From: Synanceia verrucosa
Taxonomy: Eukaryota > Chordata > Actinopteri > Perciformes > Synanceiidae
DNA length: 64,000 nucleotides
Assembly: GCA_029721515.1 (NCBI GenBank)
Contig: CM056563.1
Location: forward strand, 9,682,454 to 9,746,453
Direction: 5' to 3'
In this document: piece after piece, positions 24,236 to 37,810 of the stretch
Position numbering within the stretch: the stretch's first letter is position 1
How the letters are laid out: each line of letters opens with the position of its first letter
The notes under the pieces: model-generated
Seen by the model: only the letters and a program-made list of their open reading frames with translations
The model's database searches: none
What the model was told of the DNA's origin: nothing
Made by a program: the position numbers and the translations under genes

Positions 24236-26700
24236 CAGGATGGTTGAGGTGAGGTCTTGGGTATTAACAAGGTGCTGGGAGAATATATTTATTGTTGCTT
24301 CAGTACAATGGTAGCTTGTTTGATAATGAAAACCCCCTCTCCTGGAAATGGTACAAGCCTTTTTTTTCATACACTGGGACACCCTACACTCTTGTTTTAC
24401 TTTACTTTAAACATATTTTATTCCTTTACCTTGAAATATCATTATCATTTCCCTTAGCAGTAAAATTAGCGAATCGTTAAATATCACGATCTCTTCTCCA
24501 TACCAGTTGGTGGCGGTAATGCATCAGAAGTGGAAGTCCTTACGGACGGCATGATGCAAGTTGCGCAAACCATCTGGCAAATAATGCGAGGCCCCGACTT
24601 CTGCTCATCATCATGGGATATGTCTGTTTTCAGAGCTTTCTTACTGCCTGGAAAAGCCACAGGTTTGGCTAGCATATCTACCTGTTTAAATTTAGTAATA
24701 TATCATGATTTAGGTTCAAATAAACTATGTCTTCCAAGAAGCTCTGAAAGCAAACATTTCCAGTGTGTGGGGTGGGTCTGTCAGCGTCAGTGTTCACCAC
24801 CTGGAGCAGAGGTGAAAAAAGCAGAAAAAAGAAGAAACACCATGAGAGGAAGCTGAGGGAAAAGCAAACAAACTAGCCTGAGTTTGATATCAGCAAATAA
24901 CAGAAATGATAAGTTGATTTGCTAGCTTTCAGTCTGTCAGATTTGCTAACCGTATGTGCTAACCTAGCTGGCTAATGCGAGCTAATCTGTTTGTTTCTTG
25001 CTAGCTCGACAGCCACTTTCATTCAGGGCTATGTTCAAAAGTGAAGGATAAAAAATAAAACTGTTTATTACTTTTGATAAATGCCAACGGGCAATGGTGT
25101 AGCATGTGCTGGTCAGATAATATACAGATTTGACAGCTGCGCTCATCGGCCCCCATCATTTAAAACCTAAACACTGTAAACAGTGTGGGGGTGGTTACTT
25201 CAAAAGAGTAATGGGTTACACATTACTAGTTGTTTAATACTTATCCCTTACTCACTACATTACCTTTGGATTACTCGACACCAAATGGCTCTTTCATTCT
25301 CTTAATTTCACAAAACTCACAGGAAGCTGTGGACATCAGTCCAAAAAGCACTTAACAGAAATATGTGCAATATGTACACTTTAACCTCACTTTTCGGTCC
25401 TTTCACGCAATAAATTCTCAGTAATGTTCACATTTCCACCTCTCAAAAGACATCTTAACTATCTTCTTCCGTCTTAGTCGCATCTCCTCGTCCACTCCAT
25501 TAGTAACTGTAACGTGTCGTGGTTTAGTTGTAACTCCAGACTATTGTATGATGTAAAATAAATGGAATGAACGGATTATTGATTAGGCTAAATATTATAG
25601 CTACAGCTGATCACCTTATGTTGATATACAGGCAGCAGAGCTAAAGCAAAGAGTATGTTTTATTACTCATCTTAAGATTCTGTAGAAGAAAATAATCTGT
25701 ATAATCAACAATTTTTTATTGGACTTTATGCTTTTGTGTGGGTCTAATCATTCTTCACCCAACATCTGGAGTAAACCATGTTAAAAGAGGGAGGATTGTA
25801 ATGGGATTACTGGGCTTTCAGTGTTAAATGGTTCACATGGCTCACAGGTCAGGACCGGCTCTGCAGCCACTGCAGGAAAACAAACACGGCTGTTTTGACC
25901 TGAGACATTTACTGATCTAGACTAACTATTGGTAATAATAAGGTACTTCTAATACTGGAGTTAGTTGTTGAAAGGCTCCACGTCTCTGTCAGTTCACATT
26001 TAGCCCATGTGTTTAGCAGGAGAATGAGCATGCACATGCATTGATATGATTAAAGCAGATTATGGCCCATTCACTGTACTGAGTATGTAGATCAGGATCT
26101 ACAGTAGTTTACATTAGTCCCTAATACACTTTGCTTTGTCGATTCTCACTATAAATATATACATTAGTGGTTTTTTTTCTTGCTTGCTGAAGCTCATATT
26201 GTCATATTATTTTGTCAAACCTTTTAAATTCACTGGCCTCTCATGATTTTCTTATGATAGCCATGAAAATTAATGATATTATAGAATATTGGCTGGTAAT
26301 AGACATGGACATTCAGACACTGTTCAGTTTGATTTAGAGTGGAGAGTATCATTGTCATCTCTATGTTCAGAACTTAAGGATGCCTGAAGCTGAAATTACA
26401 GCTCATTTGTCTACTTTATTGGCTTTCAGAGAAAAGACATGAGGTATTGTGGGAGGACCAGCAGATTAGATGGAGATGGGGACATCAAGGTGAGGAGAGG
26501 TGGGGAACACTGCCGTCTGTACACAGCTGGAAACTGCAGCAGTCAATTACATGTTTTTTTTTATATTTGAATGAATGTGTGTCTGTAGTGAAATGTGTTT
26601 TTGTGTCTCTTTTAGTTGCTGGAAAACTACAGTCTCATCAAGAGAAGCTCAGTTGTCTCTTAGATGAGAGCTACTGAATGTGTTTGTAAATATATAAGTT
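22398..26700. other. intergenic, mostly featureless
   Basis: No gene recognised. A GC-richer block at 23440-23690 has an unbroken but unrecognised plus frame and may be conserved non-coding DNA. TG repeat at 24202-24232. The stretches around 24505-24560 (TTGGTGGCGGTAATGCATC) and 25190-25330 (TTACACATTACTAG) resemble dispersed fish repeats, but I could not define their ends. Confidence 0.4.
24202..24232. repeat. (TG)n microsatellite
   Basis: About 15 TG units in intergenic DNA. Confidence 0.95.
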
Positions 26701-27400
26701 TTATAAATTTATAAGTTTTAAAATGTGGATTTATGTGTCATAGTATGCCATGAAAATGTCATAGAGTAATAAAAATGCCATAGTGCAGTATGCCATAAAC
26801 CATGTTTTTTTTGACTATTTTGACATGCAATAATGACTTTTTGACAACTTTCAACATGCTATAAAATGGCCTTTTCACTTCAACTTTTTTGACACATTGT
26901 CACATGAAATCAATCAAAATATTATAATGAGTATTTCTGATGACTTATTTTGACCTTTTAAATATTTACATTTATTTTTACCTTTTGACATGCTATATAG
27001 CATATTTTTTTGACAATTTTTTAATTTTTTTTGACTTAGTTGACATTTTTGACAATTTTCAACATGCTACAAAATGGCATTTTTCATATATTTTTTCTAT
27101 GAACATATTTTGGCATGAAATAATTCAAGATCAATCTTTCTGCTGATTTTTTAACTCTTTAATTATTATTATTTTTTTTTTGTTTTTACATTTTTCACGT
27201 TTTTGACATTTGCTATAGTATGACTTTTTGACAATTTTCAATATGCTATAAAATGCCTTTTTTAACTATTTTTTTTTCAACATACTGTGCTGTAAAAACA
27301 TTCAATAAGTCTTTGAATGATCTTTTTTGATCTTTTTGAAAAAAAAAAAAAATCCTTTGTTGAAAATGTTGTAGTATGACATTTTTTGACAGCAGTGCTG
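26700..27400. repeat. diverged AT-rich tandem repeat, period about 180-210 bp
   Basis: The word TTGACAAYTTTCAAYATGCT followed by AYAAAATGSC recurs at about 26841-26870, 27049-27078 and 27228-27257. CATAGTATG and TTTTTTGAC words lie between copies. The spacing of 208 and 179 bp suggests a degraded satellite-like array of at least three units rather than chance AT richness. Confidence 0.6.
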
Positions 27401-29340
27401 TCAGTGGCTGTGGCCCTGATCATATTTTTGAAATATATTGGAGTTAACTTTCAGCTTTTGGAAGTAAGTTATGTGTTTTGCTGAAAGATTTATTTATTTA
27501 AATTTTGATATTATATCATATAAAACTCATGGTATAGCATGTTGAGAACTATCGTAGTATACTATATTGACATGTCACTGCACAAATCACCTGCTGTTTG
27601 CAGTTCCCTACAATTTCTCATAGAGATACACTGGACTAAGGCATTCACCTGTGCTCCACAGACATATGCCAACTCACTGACTGTGCTGCCTGTGTGCTGC
27701 TTGCTGTGGCTGACATCCAACCATGCCAGCCCTAATCCATTTGTCTGCTGCTCATTATTAGTGGCTTGTAAAGTTTCTGTATCAACTCTGTTAAAAGAGC
27801 TTTTCACAGTATTACATGGGATTACTACTGCTTCTCGCTACATATGTTCCTCACAGACTCTGACATAATATTGCCACGCTGTTTACATAGCGCTGACAAA
27901 ATAACAAATAAATGCATGACTCATTTTATGTGTCACATCATCTTTTGTGTAGAAATTATCCCTCTATCACTTATATGAAAAAATAAAAGAAAGGAGAGCT
28001 TCAGCATGTTCATATGAATATACAATTTAATGTCACAGGTCCACTCTGGAATATTTTCTCCATGAAAGTTTAGGTTAAACAAAAGAAGGAGATTATATCT
28101 CCATATCTCATCAATAATAATAAAGGCCTTGGTCGATCAGCATGTGAGAAACTGGGGTTTGTCTTCCAGATAGCAGGTAGGATTCTTGTCTCAACTCTTG
28201 TCATTATCTGTCTCAGATAAAAATCAAATAAATATACACAGGTGAGGTATTGTGTGGGAACGTGAGGCGGAAGTAAAGCATTGCAATTTAATTCTTTAGC
28301 AGTACACCCCCCCTTTCCTTCCACACCCTCCTGTGTAGTGGTGTTTGTGCATTCCTGTGTCGACAAGCCTTCCATTTAGTTCTCTAGGGTGTTTACCTCC
28401 TTTCACGGTAGCAGGGAAGCTGCTCCCGCCATCCCATCTCTGTTTACGTTGCTCTTCTCCTCTATTTACTCTGTGCTCCAGTGCCCTGGCGCTCCGTGCT
28501 CCAAACAGCTGTTCCATTATGAGGAGAGCAGCCGCTTTAACCGCACACTGCTGCCACGCAGTGCTCTGATAGCCCACCATGATGGCTGCCTGGCGCCGCT
28601 GGCACGCCTGCCATTGTTGCCACATAGCTCAGCCTCCCTCAATGCCAGAGTGGCTTCTGGGCATGGAGTCAGCCGGGGCAACTGTAAGAGATTGTCTTCA
28701 AACCATAAGACAAATTTGCCAAGTTCAGCTTTTGATTAAGTGTCTCTGTACGGGAAGCAGTTCTGTGGTGATTTAAGTAAGCAGCAATCATATCCAGATG
28801 ATCTAGAACAAACTGCCACAAACAGCTTCACACTGAAACAGGGCATTTACAGTATGTCATTACAAAACATTCTGCATTTTCATCATTTTGGCACATCTTC
28901 TGTAAGTACCCTATATATCCTGCTTCTACCTGACATCATTGATAGGGACCATTATCTCACAGAGCATGATGGTCTTGCCTCCAAAAGGCTTTGCCTGGCT
29001 CGCTGTCAGGTAAAAGAAAGACTATTGTCTAAGTGACTGCCTTGGGGTCACACTATACCATGAATCTACAGTGAATTATTTTCACCCTTTGCATGTTCTT
29101 TTGGCTGCTGGTGTGCACAGCTGATGCTGAGTCAGGAGACAGGAAACCTGGGAGAAAGGCCACCAAGCATCACCAGGCTCCCAGAGGACCGCTGCAGGGC
29201 CCTGAGGCTGCACGGACAGCAGACACTCCATTTATCACAATACAATAGGTACTGCTTGAGGCCAGAGGAACATGGTTTGTCTATATGTTCCATCCCGGAT
29301 ACACGAGCTCTAAAGTGTGAACTGACATCAGTGTGTGTGT
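27401..29340. other. intergenic, no feature recognised
   Basis: Short ORFs on both strands but none with family resemblance. No repeats with definable ends. Confidence 0.4.
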
Positions 29341-29344
29341 ATGC

Positions 29345-29626
29345 GTGTGGGCATCTATTACTTACGTTATGGGGACATAAATCTCTTCACACAGTCACAT
29401 TGTGGTGACTCATCTTCTTTCTGAGGACAAAATGCATGTCCCTATAATGTAAACTGTCACATTTTGGGCTGAAGACTTGGAGAATATTTAAAGTTAGTGT
29501 ATAGTTAGACTTTGGTTAGAGTTAGGATTAGGATTATGCGGGTACTGGTTATGATTAGGGACAAGGGAAGTGTCTAGGAAATGAATGTAAGTCAATGTAA
29601 AGTCCCCACAATGAGAGTAATACACC

Positions 29627-29662
<36 letters not shown>
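29345..29662. repeat. dispersed fish repeat with telomere-like words and TG tail
   Basis: It contains TTATGGGGACATAAATCTC, TCACATTGTGGTGACTC, degenerate TTAGGG-like words (GGTTAGAGTTAGGATTAGG) and AAAGTCCCCACAATGAGAG, ending in a (TG)n run at 29631-29662. I recognise the overall arrangement as a common teleost interspersed repeat; the exact family name is not claimed. Confidence 0.6.
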
Positions 29663-29663
<1 letters not shown>

Positions 29664-32600
29664 ATGTGTCTTTTTCACTTAAGTTGTGTTTCACATAACA
29701 TGACATGCAATGTCTCCTCAATTATAAAAATGATCAACAACATCAGTAATACAGGAAGTTCCTTATTTAAAGGAAGTGGAACTGTTGAAATTCAAACTCG
29801 TCCTTTCATTGTACAAAAATTCTGATCTGTACACACTGCAGTCCACACACATCATCCACCACTACAACACTGATCACAGGGCTGAAGTTCCCCCCACCCC
29901 ACCTCCTGGGTCTTCTTTGGTGTAGTTTCTCTGCATCGGTCCTTGTCCCGTTTTACTAGTTGTATTCATCTGGCAACAAATTAGTCTGAATTTACACTCA
30001 TGTGGATATCTGTGCAAACAAACAAAAAAAAAATCTGAAAAGCATCTTTTTTTCTAGTCAGACTGAATAACGAACTCATGAACAGGTAGGGCTGATCTCA
30101 GCTGTTCTCGCTTCTGAAAGTGATCAGGTATTAAAAAAAAATAATAATAGAAGAAAAAACTGTGAAGAAAAAAGAGGAAACACTCCTCTATTTTGTGATG
30201 CAGGTGGTTGAAACAACTGATACTCTGTCACACAGACCTGTCGTGGTGATGAAGACACTTGTGCAGCAGTTTAAGTTTCTGCTGCACACAGAAACCTCTC
30301 TCTACCTAGCTTTGCTCTGTATTAGCCTCACCCTTGATGAAAAGTGATATCAGCATGAATAATGGCACAAGTGTTGAGTGAGCGTATTAAAGAGAGAGAC
30401 ATAGTGAGGGGGAGACATGCATGCCTTCATATGTGAGTATAAAAGTGCCAGTCATAGCAGGATATAAAATAATTCTGCCCAGCTGCCAGGACCCCAGGAG
30501 CTGCTTGCCAGAGCCCTTAAACACATCCATATTCTTCACTGGATGGTTCTCCTCTCCCCCTCAAATATATCTAGCACTTTAAAAATATACAATCTGCTTG
30601 GATACTAGGCAGTCATAAGCTCCATGACTGGTACTTGGACATCTTATCAACATGAGTTGAAGCCCCTAGGCAAATAAGCCAGGCTTTGATCAGACATTTT
30701 GGAGACATCTCTCATTTTCTTCAAACAAATCCACTGGGGTCGGTGTGCTAAATTTGAAACAAACTCAAAGCACTAAATGTACCTTATGATGGCAGGAAAC
30801 AAAGGCACGGCTATATACGGTCTGTTTAATAAAGAGGCGAGAGGGTTGAGGTTGGCGAGAGGCTGAAAAACAATCTGCATGTGTGAGTGAGGAGGACAAG
30901 GAGAGAAAATGTTAAACAGGAGACAAGGACAAAAAAAGGGGGGAGAAATGTAGTTGTAGAGGGGAGAGGGAAGAGCACAGCATGAATGTGCCCTGCTATG
31001 AGATCAACTGGCAAACATCTCTGCAGCGTCAGCAGAGGCAAATCAGCAGCCACCCCTCTGAATGCCCTGTGACAGTTGTTACATACGGAGACCCAATTTC
31101 ACCTCATATCTCGTCCTGAATTTTAGCCCTGCAACCTGCCAGTGGGAGAGAAACAGAAAGTGAGTGAGTGAAAGAAAGTGATAAAAAGTCAGAGTCCTGC
31201 TGCTGCTGCTCAGCGAGGGGGGAAAGAAAGAAAGAGAGAAAGAGAAAGATGTAGACAAGAAGGAAAATGAAACCTAAATGGACCAATTCAACTGGCCGAG
31301 CCACACAGAGAATTCACCTGAGGGCAGTATCACGCACTGCTTGTGTCTCCATGGAGACGGGCCTCCTGAGTGTGCGCTTCTGTACACACTGACAGTAGTC
31401 CAGCTAGCTCGTCCTGCTATTGATTTCCACAGAATTTCCCTGGATAGATCAGTGGGAAAAGCTTGCCTGTGGTCATGTCCTCTGCTGCAAAGCTGCTGTT
31501 TAGTCTCATTTTTTTTTATTTTTCATGTTTTACGTTTGATCATTGACATTAAGTATTTTAAGAGATATTTCATCTTGTGTGCACAATGGATTCCGTTACT
31601 GAGTCATAATGCACGTCTACCATCATCTGATAAAGTATTTTCTCAGCTGCTACGAGGCATTTGACAGGGGAAATCTCCAGCTTTGAATAAATTATGTTTT
31701 AAAGGCTTCAACCAGCTGGGCTAAAGGCTTGATAACATCTTAAAGTCTGGTGCCTTGAGATATAAACACACCTACAGTAAAGGGTCATATCTGTTTTTTT
31801 TTTTTTCCTTGCATGGTTTCAAGCCCTGAGGCAGTTGTCCATAATGACAAGGCTTTTCTGTCATCTCTCCCCACTCAGCTCCACTTCCCTTGCCATCATG
31901 ACCATAGGAACCAGATCAGAGGCTTGAGATGGCCTTTATCAGGGTCTATTGGCCAGTGTCAGCTTACAGGCCCTGCTCTGTACACCCGGCACATTATGGA
32001 GGTTTTAATAGGTGATCAGAGCAGCTGTTGCAGGCACAGCGTTGATTTACTGTGGCTAAGAGAGGGCTTAATGACTACAGAGGCAGACAGCTCTTAACCC
32101 TTTGATATGCACTGGATAATGTAATAGGATCAGGTAGTCTGCTGGGAAAGTTGCATGCGCTAACATAAGCGTGCACTAGCACAAACGCTTTTGGAATACA
32201 ATTACATAGTCTAAAAGCTCCTTAATAAGATATTGCCAGGCTCTAACCATACAGTATAAAAACAACATATGGGTTTGACTCATCCCTTGTCCCACGCTGG
32301 TATGGTCATGGTCATGCATGAACATATTAACACACACACAAACACACATCCACACACAGTTGTGTTGCTCGCTGACAGGTGGTGCATGCTCAAGGAAATA
32401 CAAGCTTACCCAGCACAAACAGCCCCAGTAGGCTTAGCACGTCAGCAACGAGCAATTGGAGTACTTATGCAGAAGCTAGCACTATTCAGACCATGCAACA
32501 TCCATCTCAAGGGTCAAAGGGCACAAATTCTGTTTGCACCTTGAAGACACCAATGTTGTCTCTTTCACAGAAGTCGGTAATCACTGCTGAGCAAACGACG

Positions 32601-32690
32601 GGGCCTGGTCTGTGAAATGCTCACGAGATGAGATGAATGAGATTTATAGGTTTCTCAAACCAGGATTATGAGTCTACAGCCATGCTACTA
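29663..32690. other. intergenic, no gene recognised
   Basis: AG-rich stretches at 30830-31260 and a T run near 31790-31806. A GC-richer stretch at 31810-32100 might be conserved non-coding DNA. No coding resemblance found. Confidence 0.4.
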
Positions 32691-32925
32691 GCTCTGTGAT
32701 ACTGTACTTTCAGGCTAAATGCTAACATCAGCATACTAACATGATTTGATAACAGTACTAACTGGGGATGTCCCCTCTTAGTTGTTTAGTGGACAAATCA
32801 TCCTGATGGGGTCATGGATGCGTGTGCAAAATTTCACAGCAATCCATTCAATTGTTCAGACAGTTCACTCAAAACCTCAACAGTCAACCTTGAGGTGCAT
32901 GCATGTTCACATACATGGAAGATAA
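32690..32925 (-). repeat. dispersed fish repeat copy
   Basis: Words such as GCTAAATGCTAACATCAGCA, ATTTCACAGCAATCCATTCA, CAGTTCACTCAAAACCTCAA and CAGTCAACCTTGAGGTG match a common teleost repeat. A second copy in the opposite orientation lies at about 62120-62420. Confidence 0.55.
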
Positions 32926-34162
32926 ACACCATTCATAAATATTTATATAGCAATCATTGCTGTAACAACTGAAAATCTCAGCCAACCTACTGTTTTGAAC
33001 CCCAACATAAACCTCCAGCTCGGGCCCCATTAACCCATCCAGCAATGATAGCTAAATTGCCCGCTAGTTCTCCGAGGCCAGCCAGGATGTAATCAAAAAC
33101 AGACGGAATAATCAACAAAAATGCTCTCTATTCCAGTAAGGATGTCTCCCAAAAGCACATGAATTATATTGAAACAGGCACTGGGACTGTGAATGATGTT
33201 GGGCTACCAGCACCAGCCAAGTCACTGTCTCCCAATGCCAAGTGAGAGGATGCCAGGCACTTCCTGCTGTAAACAATCTACCCACAGGCGGAGAAAGAGG
33301 GGAGGAAACCTCTGAATGCGAAACAACAGGAGACGGAGAGAAGACCCAGTTGCTCAATGAAAATTTCTTCAGTGAACAAATGTGCTCAATTTGTCAGACA
33401 AGCTACGGTATTCTGTTTGGTATTGTGTGTGTGCGTATGCGCACTAGGACAAATGGCATCTCTCTGTGTAGATGAACACATAGCAAGTGCTCAGGGTTTA
33501 TGGAGACAGACGCTGGATATACAGCTTGGCTGAGGTCACTACATAATAAGGGCTCCCTCTTCTTTCTTCTGGACCTCAACAACCACACAACACAAGTCGT
33601 CCCCTGTATTCCAGCTGGCCCAAGCCACTGCCTTAGTTTTGTTAGATGACATGAGTTGCTGTCATATTGTTAACTTTTGCACTGTTTTGGATAATTCATC
33701 ATGACCTCACAGCAGAGTTTGCTGGGATGCAAAACACACATGCTCTTGTGACCCTTTTAAAAATGACCCTGGGACTAACTGAAGCTTTTGAATCAGGAGG
33801 AGGAGAGGTATTATGCATTGACTGTATCACTAGCCCACAGTTTTTATTCACTTGTGTGTAAATCACTCTCTTTTACAGTCTCTGTGTGTGGGAATGTAAT
33901 AAAAAGTGAGGGAGAAGAAATGCAATGCAACGTTGTGTCTGGCTCTCACTGAATGGCAGAGCTTGTATATTAAACCTCTGAGTGAACAGACCAACATGTG
34001 GAGACACATGTTTGCACATAAATTACCATGTATGCATGCGCACGCACGCAGAGGCAACAAACAAACAGAAAAAAAGGCACACAAGGACGGTGAGTAGTAG
34101 CTACGCATGCAAGCTCACATCCACAGACATTAGCTCACACACAAAAACACGTTTTTGCAGAC

Positions 34163-34208
<46 letters not shown>

Positions 34209-36930
34209 GTCATTATAATTCACATGATCGTTCTCTTTATGTGAAAGAGACAGGGGATTGTCAGAATGGCAGAAGCTGAGGCCTCATATTAGCCCTACTG
34301 TCAGAGCTAGTGAGCAAAGGATGACATTAACATGAGTGCATCTGTCCCTTAAAGCTCAGCCTGTCTACATGGAAAACAAGAGCCAAGTCAGTGCACAAGT
34401 GTGCACACTGTCCACCAGTTTAATCAATGAGAAACTGCTTTTATTGCTCACCTATTTACGAGCTGCTTTTGCTGGGAGTTGAGCTATCTTTGTCAATAAT
34501 GAATTGCACTGACTGCAATGTAACCTCCAATTAAGTTACACCACCTTCTCTCTCTGCGTCTTCGCTCCTTGGAGAATGAGGATGGGGTGGGGGTTGGCTC
34601 ACTCTAAAAACAAATGGCAGCCTACAAAACAAATGTGGCATTACAACTGAGTATTAAAAGGCTTGACATTTACCAGGGCTCATTTATATGGCTGCCCATA
34701 CTTAGCTCATTGGAAGCCCCCATTACACTGGGTAGAGCAGGAGTGAGGAGTCCGGGGCTGGGCTGAGTTGGGGCTGGGCAAACACAGAGGGGTGAGCAGT
34801 TAACGGCCTGTGGGAGGATCGTCCTGTAGATGAATGAACACCTGGATTGATGGGGTCAGTGAGCACTGAGCTGCTGAGGAAGGAGAATCCCAGCCAAGGC
34901 AGCCATTTTCCGTTTTACTTTTACTGCATGTCTCGTGGACCGTTTTCCTCTGCTGGTTTTAGAGGGAGCAGCAGGATGGTCCCACAGGGGCACCAGAGAG
35001 CAAAGAAAGGACATTTTTGGACCTGTGCACTGTATATAGGACATGAGCAGTGGGGGTGTTACTTACAATTATGATTTTATGAACCCTCTGCCATTTCAAT
35101 GACACACCCTCGTAGGTTCATGCTGATGTACAATAATTTCTACACTTGTAAATGAACAGAGCTCAGCTGAATTGGTATTATTGCAGCTTTCTGTTGATAT
35201 TTCACTGTGAGAAGAGTAATGTCTTCTTCACATTAACATCATCTTCTTGAAGTGCCATTTCTTTCTGATTACCTAAAGCATTTGCCCCTCAGTGCTTTGG
35301 TTGTTAGTTGGGCTCAGTTTGCTGGTCAACTTTGCCACCTTGCTGAAAGTGCTATCAGTGGAAATGCAAGGGACAGGGAGCGTACTGGCCCTTTAAATGG
35401 AGCTCTGAGTGCTTGGCAGGCTAATAGATGCAGTCTAAAAGGTGCTAGTGGATGGCAACCTGAAAAATGGCCTTATCTGAAAAGGTCCAGGACAGTTATA
35501 AATGAAATAATCGTGCTGGGCACATTAATCCATGTTCATGCCCTAGGGAGAGACCTCAGCTCACCATTTGATCTGTGTGCAAGTGCATGTATACAGTATG
35601 CATACAGCCATGTGTGTACTTGCAGGTAACCAACCCATTTCACTCATTCTTTTTCCCCTCCTTCAATCATTTTCTTTTAGAACTAGCAGAGGTGCCATTA
35701 TTCTTTCTGACTTGCTTTTAATCGTGAACTCCAGCAGGAGACATGGCAAAACAGAGAGGGAGGAGTGAGAAATAGAAAAACAGAGGCTGGTACAAAGACA
35801 GGAGGGAAATCAAGAAAGACAAAAATAGACAGAAGACAAAACAGGCAATTTGGCAAGGTATGTTTCCTGGAGTACCAGACAGCATGGACTTGCAAGGTAG
35901 TGAGGGCATCTGGAGGAAGGGAGGAAGACCTTCTCTGTCCTGTGCTTATCTGTAGAATATTAGTCCCATCATCAGAGACCCATGGCATATCAGTAACCTT
36001 TCATGTTCACAAATGTTTCTTAGATATTTTCTTTTTTGTGTGAAACAGGAATGTATACCTGATTGAATATCTCAATCACTTCACACATGCAACTCACAAA
36101 GACTTTTATTTTTCTTATGGTTCATGTTACACTTTCCTTCTATATCATCTCATTTGGGAATCAGGCAGCTGACACAAAAGGCAAGCAGTCTATATTGTGT
36201 TTTACATATTTTTATTATTGTTATTATTTTATAAAAAAAATATTAATGGTGATAAAATTGCAGCAACAATACTACTGACTACCTATATGCATCTTGACTG
36301 TCTAGAATTGATCAGTAAACAAAATTGCTCTGGTGACTTTAGCCAGATAAGTGCATGGTGGACTGAGACTGTTCTGTCCATGAAGACAAGATAAAAGAAT
36401 GTCTCGCCTATAAACTGTCAGAAATCAATTTTCTGCTCTGTGTCATGAATTAATGCAACTTTTGCTTTGAGTTCAAGCAGCTGAGCAAACTCTTTTCTTT
36501 AAGGAAGCTTGAATGTGCTCATGAAACTAAATATTTCACAGCAGAGCACAGTGAACACAAAATCTGTGGAAAACAGCTAAAATTTGTAGTCAACACTGCC
36601 TCCTACTGGACATGGATGTGATTTACCAACCACAGAAGCACTGCTGCCTGTGTCTATTTTAGACTGGGTCACGTCCCAAAATAGATTACTAATACAGTAA
36701 TACAATTAATACAAATATTACGAATACAGAGTGTTTGTATATCATGATGTGCCTGTAATTAATTACTGTATTGATTGTGATCTCACTAATGAACTGTGTT
36801 TTTCAATCTACTCTGGTGTTATGATAGCACAAAAAATCTAGACCTTTCTCACAGCTGACAAATAAAAAGGGGACTTAGAAGAGATCTAATCTTTAAAGTG
36901 ATTAGTCAAAGTCAATGTAGCATGTTATGT
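32926..36930. other. intergenic, CA repeat and possible regulatory blocks
   Basis: No gene recognised. (CA)n at 34164-34206. The blocks at 34240-34720 and 35240-35560 have balanced composition and no repeat resemblance, and could be conserved non-coding elements. That is a guess from texture only. Confidence 0.35.
34164..34206. repeat. (CA)n microsatellite
   Basis: About 21 CA units in intergenic DNA. Confidence 0.95.
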
Positions 36931-36964
36931 CTGTGTAGGTTCTCTCAGTCATCCAGGTGGAGGT

Positions 36965-37091
36965 AAATCAAAAGCAGCAAAAAAGAGTCAACTGGACTTC
37001 AGTTCAGAACTGAAGGAGCGTCTTGGATGAGAAGTGAAACGTCTTAACCTCAGAAAAAGTTCAGTTGACTCTCTTTTGCTCTTTTTGATTT
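36965..37091. repeat. hairpin-type dispersed repeat
   Basis: The left arm (36965-37000) and right arm (37057-37091) are near-perfect inverted copies. The left has AAATCAAAAGCAGCAA then GAGTCAACTGGACTT; the right, inverted, has AAATCAAAAAGAGCAA then GAGTCAACTGAACTT. The centre carries GAGCGTCTTGGATGAGAAGT and GAAACGTCTTAAC, words I know from a very common fish repeat. It has no coding capacity, so I read it as MITE-like. Confidence 0.65.
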
Positions 37092-37309
37092 GCAGCCTGT
37101 TATGCAACCCATTAGAGTCCTTCAGACTCTTCCTGACTGGTCCTCTCTTTCAGGCTCCAATCAATATAAAACTATTTGTAGTCTCCAACTCAAACTAAGA
37201 TTACTCAAGTGATGTGACTGGATTGGTTTTCCAAGGCTTAACAGAGCTCCAGCACAGCCACTGAATATACTGTTTTCACAAACTGTGTAACATTATCGTA
37301 TGACCAATA

Positions 37310-37810
37310 ATGGCATAAAAAGTCAAAATAAACCTAAATCCATGCTGACTCTCAATGAGTAGTGTGTTTTTCTATGAATTTATCCAATCAGTTATTGAAG
37401 AGCTTTTTTAAAATTTTGGGGAACTGAGGTAATAATGACACAGGTCTGTAGTTTGTGAACTGGTGTTTGTTCCTAGATTTGTACAGAGGTATGACTATTT
37501 TCATTCTATCAGGAAATGTACCAGTTTGAAATGATAAGTAAAAAATGTGTCCGAATGGTTCTGAAATCCCCTCAATTACTCTTCTCACAACAGTCATATC
37601 GATATATCACAGTCATTAGACGTCTTGTTTGTGCATTTAGCAACTTATAATTTCTTTCTCATCCACTGCAGTGAGGAACACTGAGTTCAGATTTCGGTCT
37701 ATTAGACCATCAATTTGCTGCTCAGATGGTATCACATCAGAGACAGGGATTTGCATGGCAAGATCAAGTCCAACACTTACAAAGAATTTATTAAAGCTGT
37801 TAAATTCATA
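37310..37810 (-). pseudogene. non-LTR retrotransposon (LINE) reverse transcriptase relic
   Basis: Reading the minus strand from 37810 gives FNKFFVSVGLDLAMQIP and FLTAVDEKEIIS. After two frameshifts it continues with MTVVRRVIEGISEPFGHIF, FQTGTFPDRMKIVIPLYKS and FTNYRPVSLLPQFPKILKKL, then ESQHGF after another shift. The NYRPVSLL block is the conserved start of LINE reverse transcriptases. Frameshifts and stops show it is dead. The clade is not decided (Rex1/L2-like by feel). Confidence 0.85.

Noticed and set aside
28389..28739. 116-codon ORF and its minus-strand overlaps
   Set aside because: GC-richer DNA gives long frames in several phases at once; no coherent motif.
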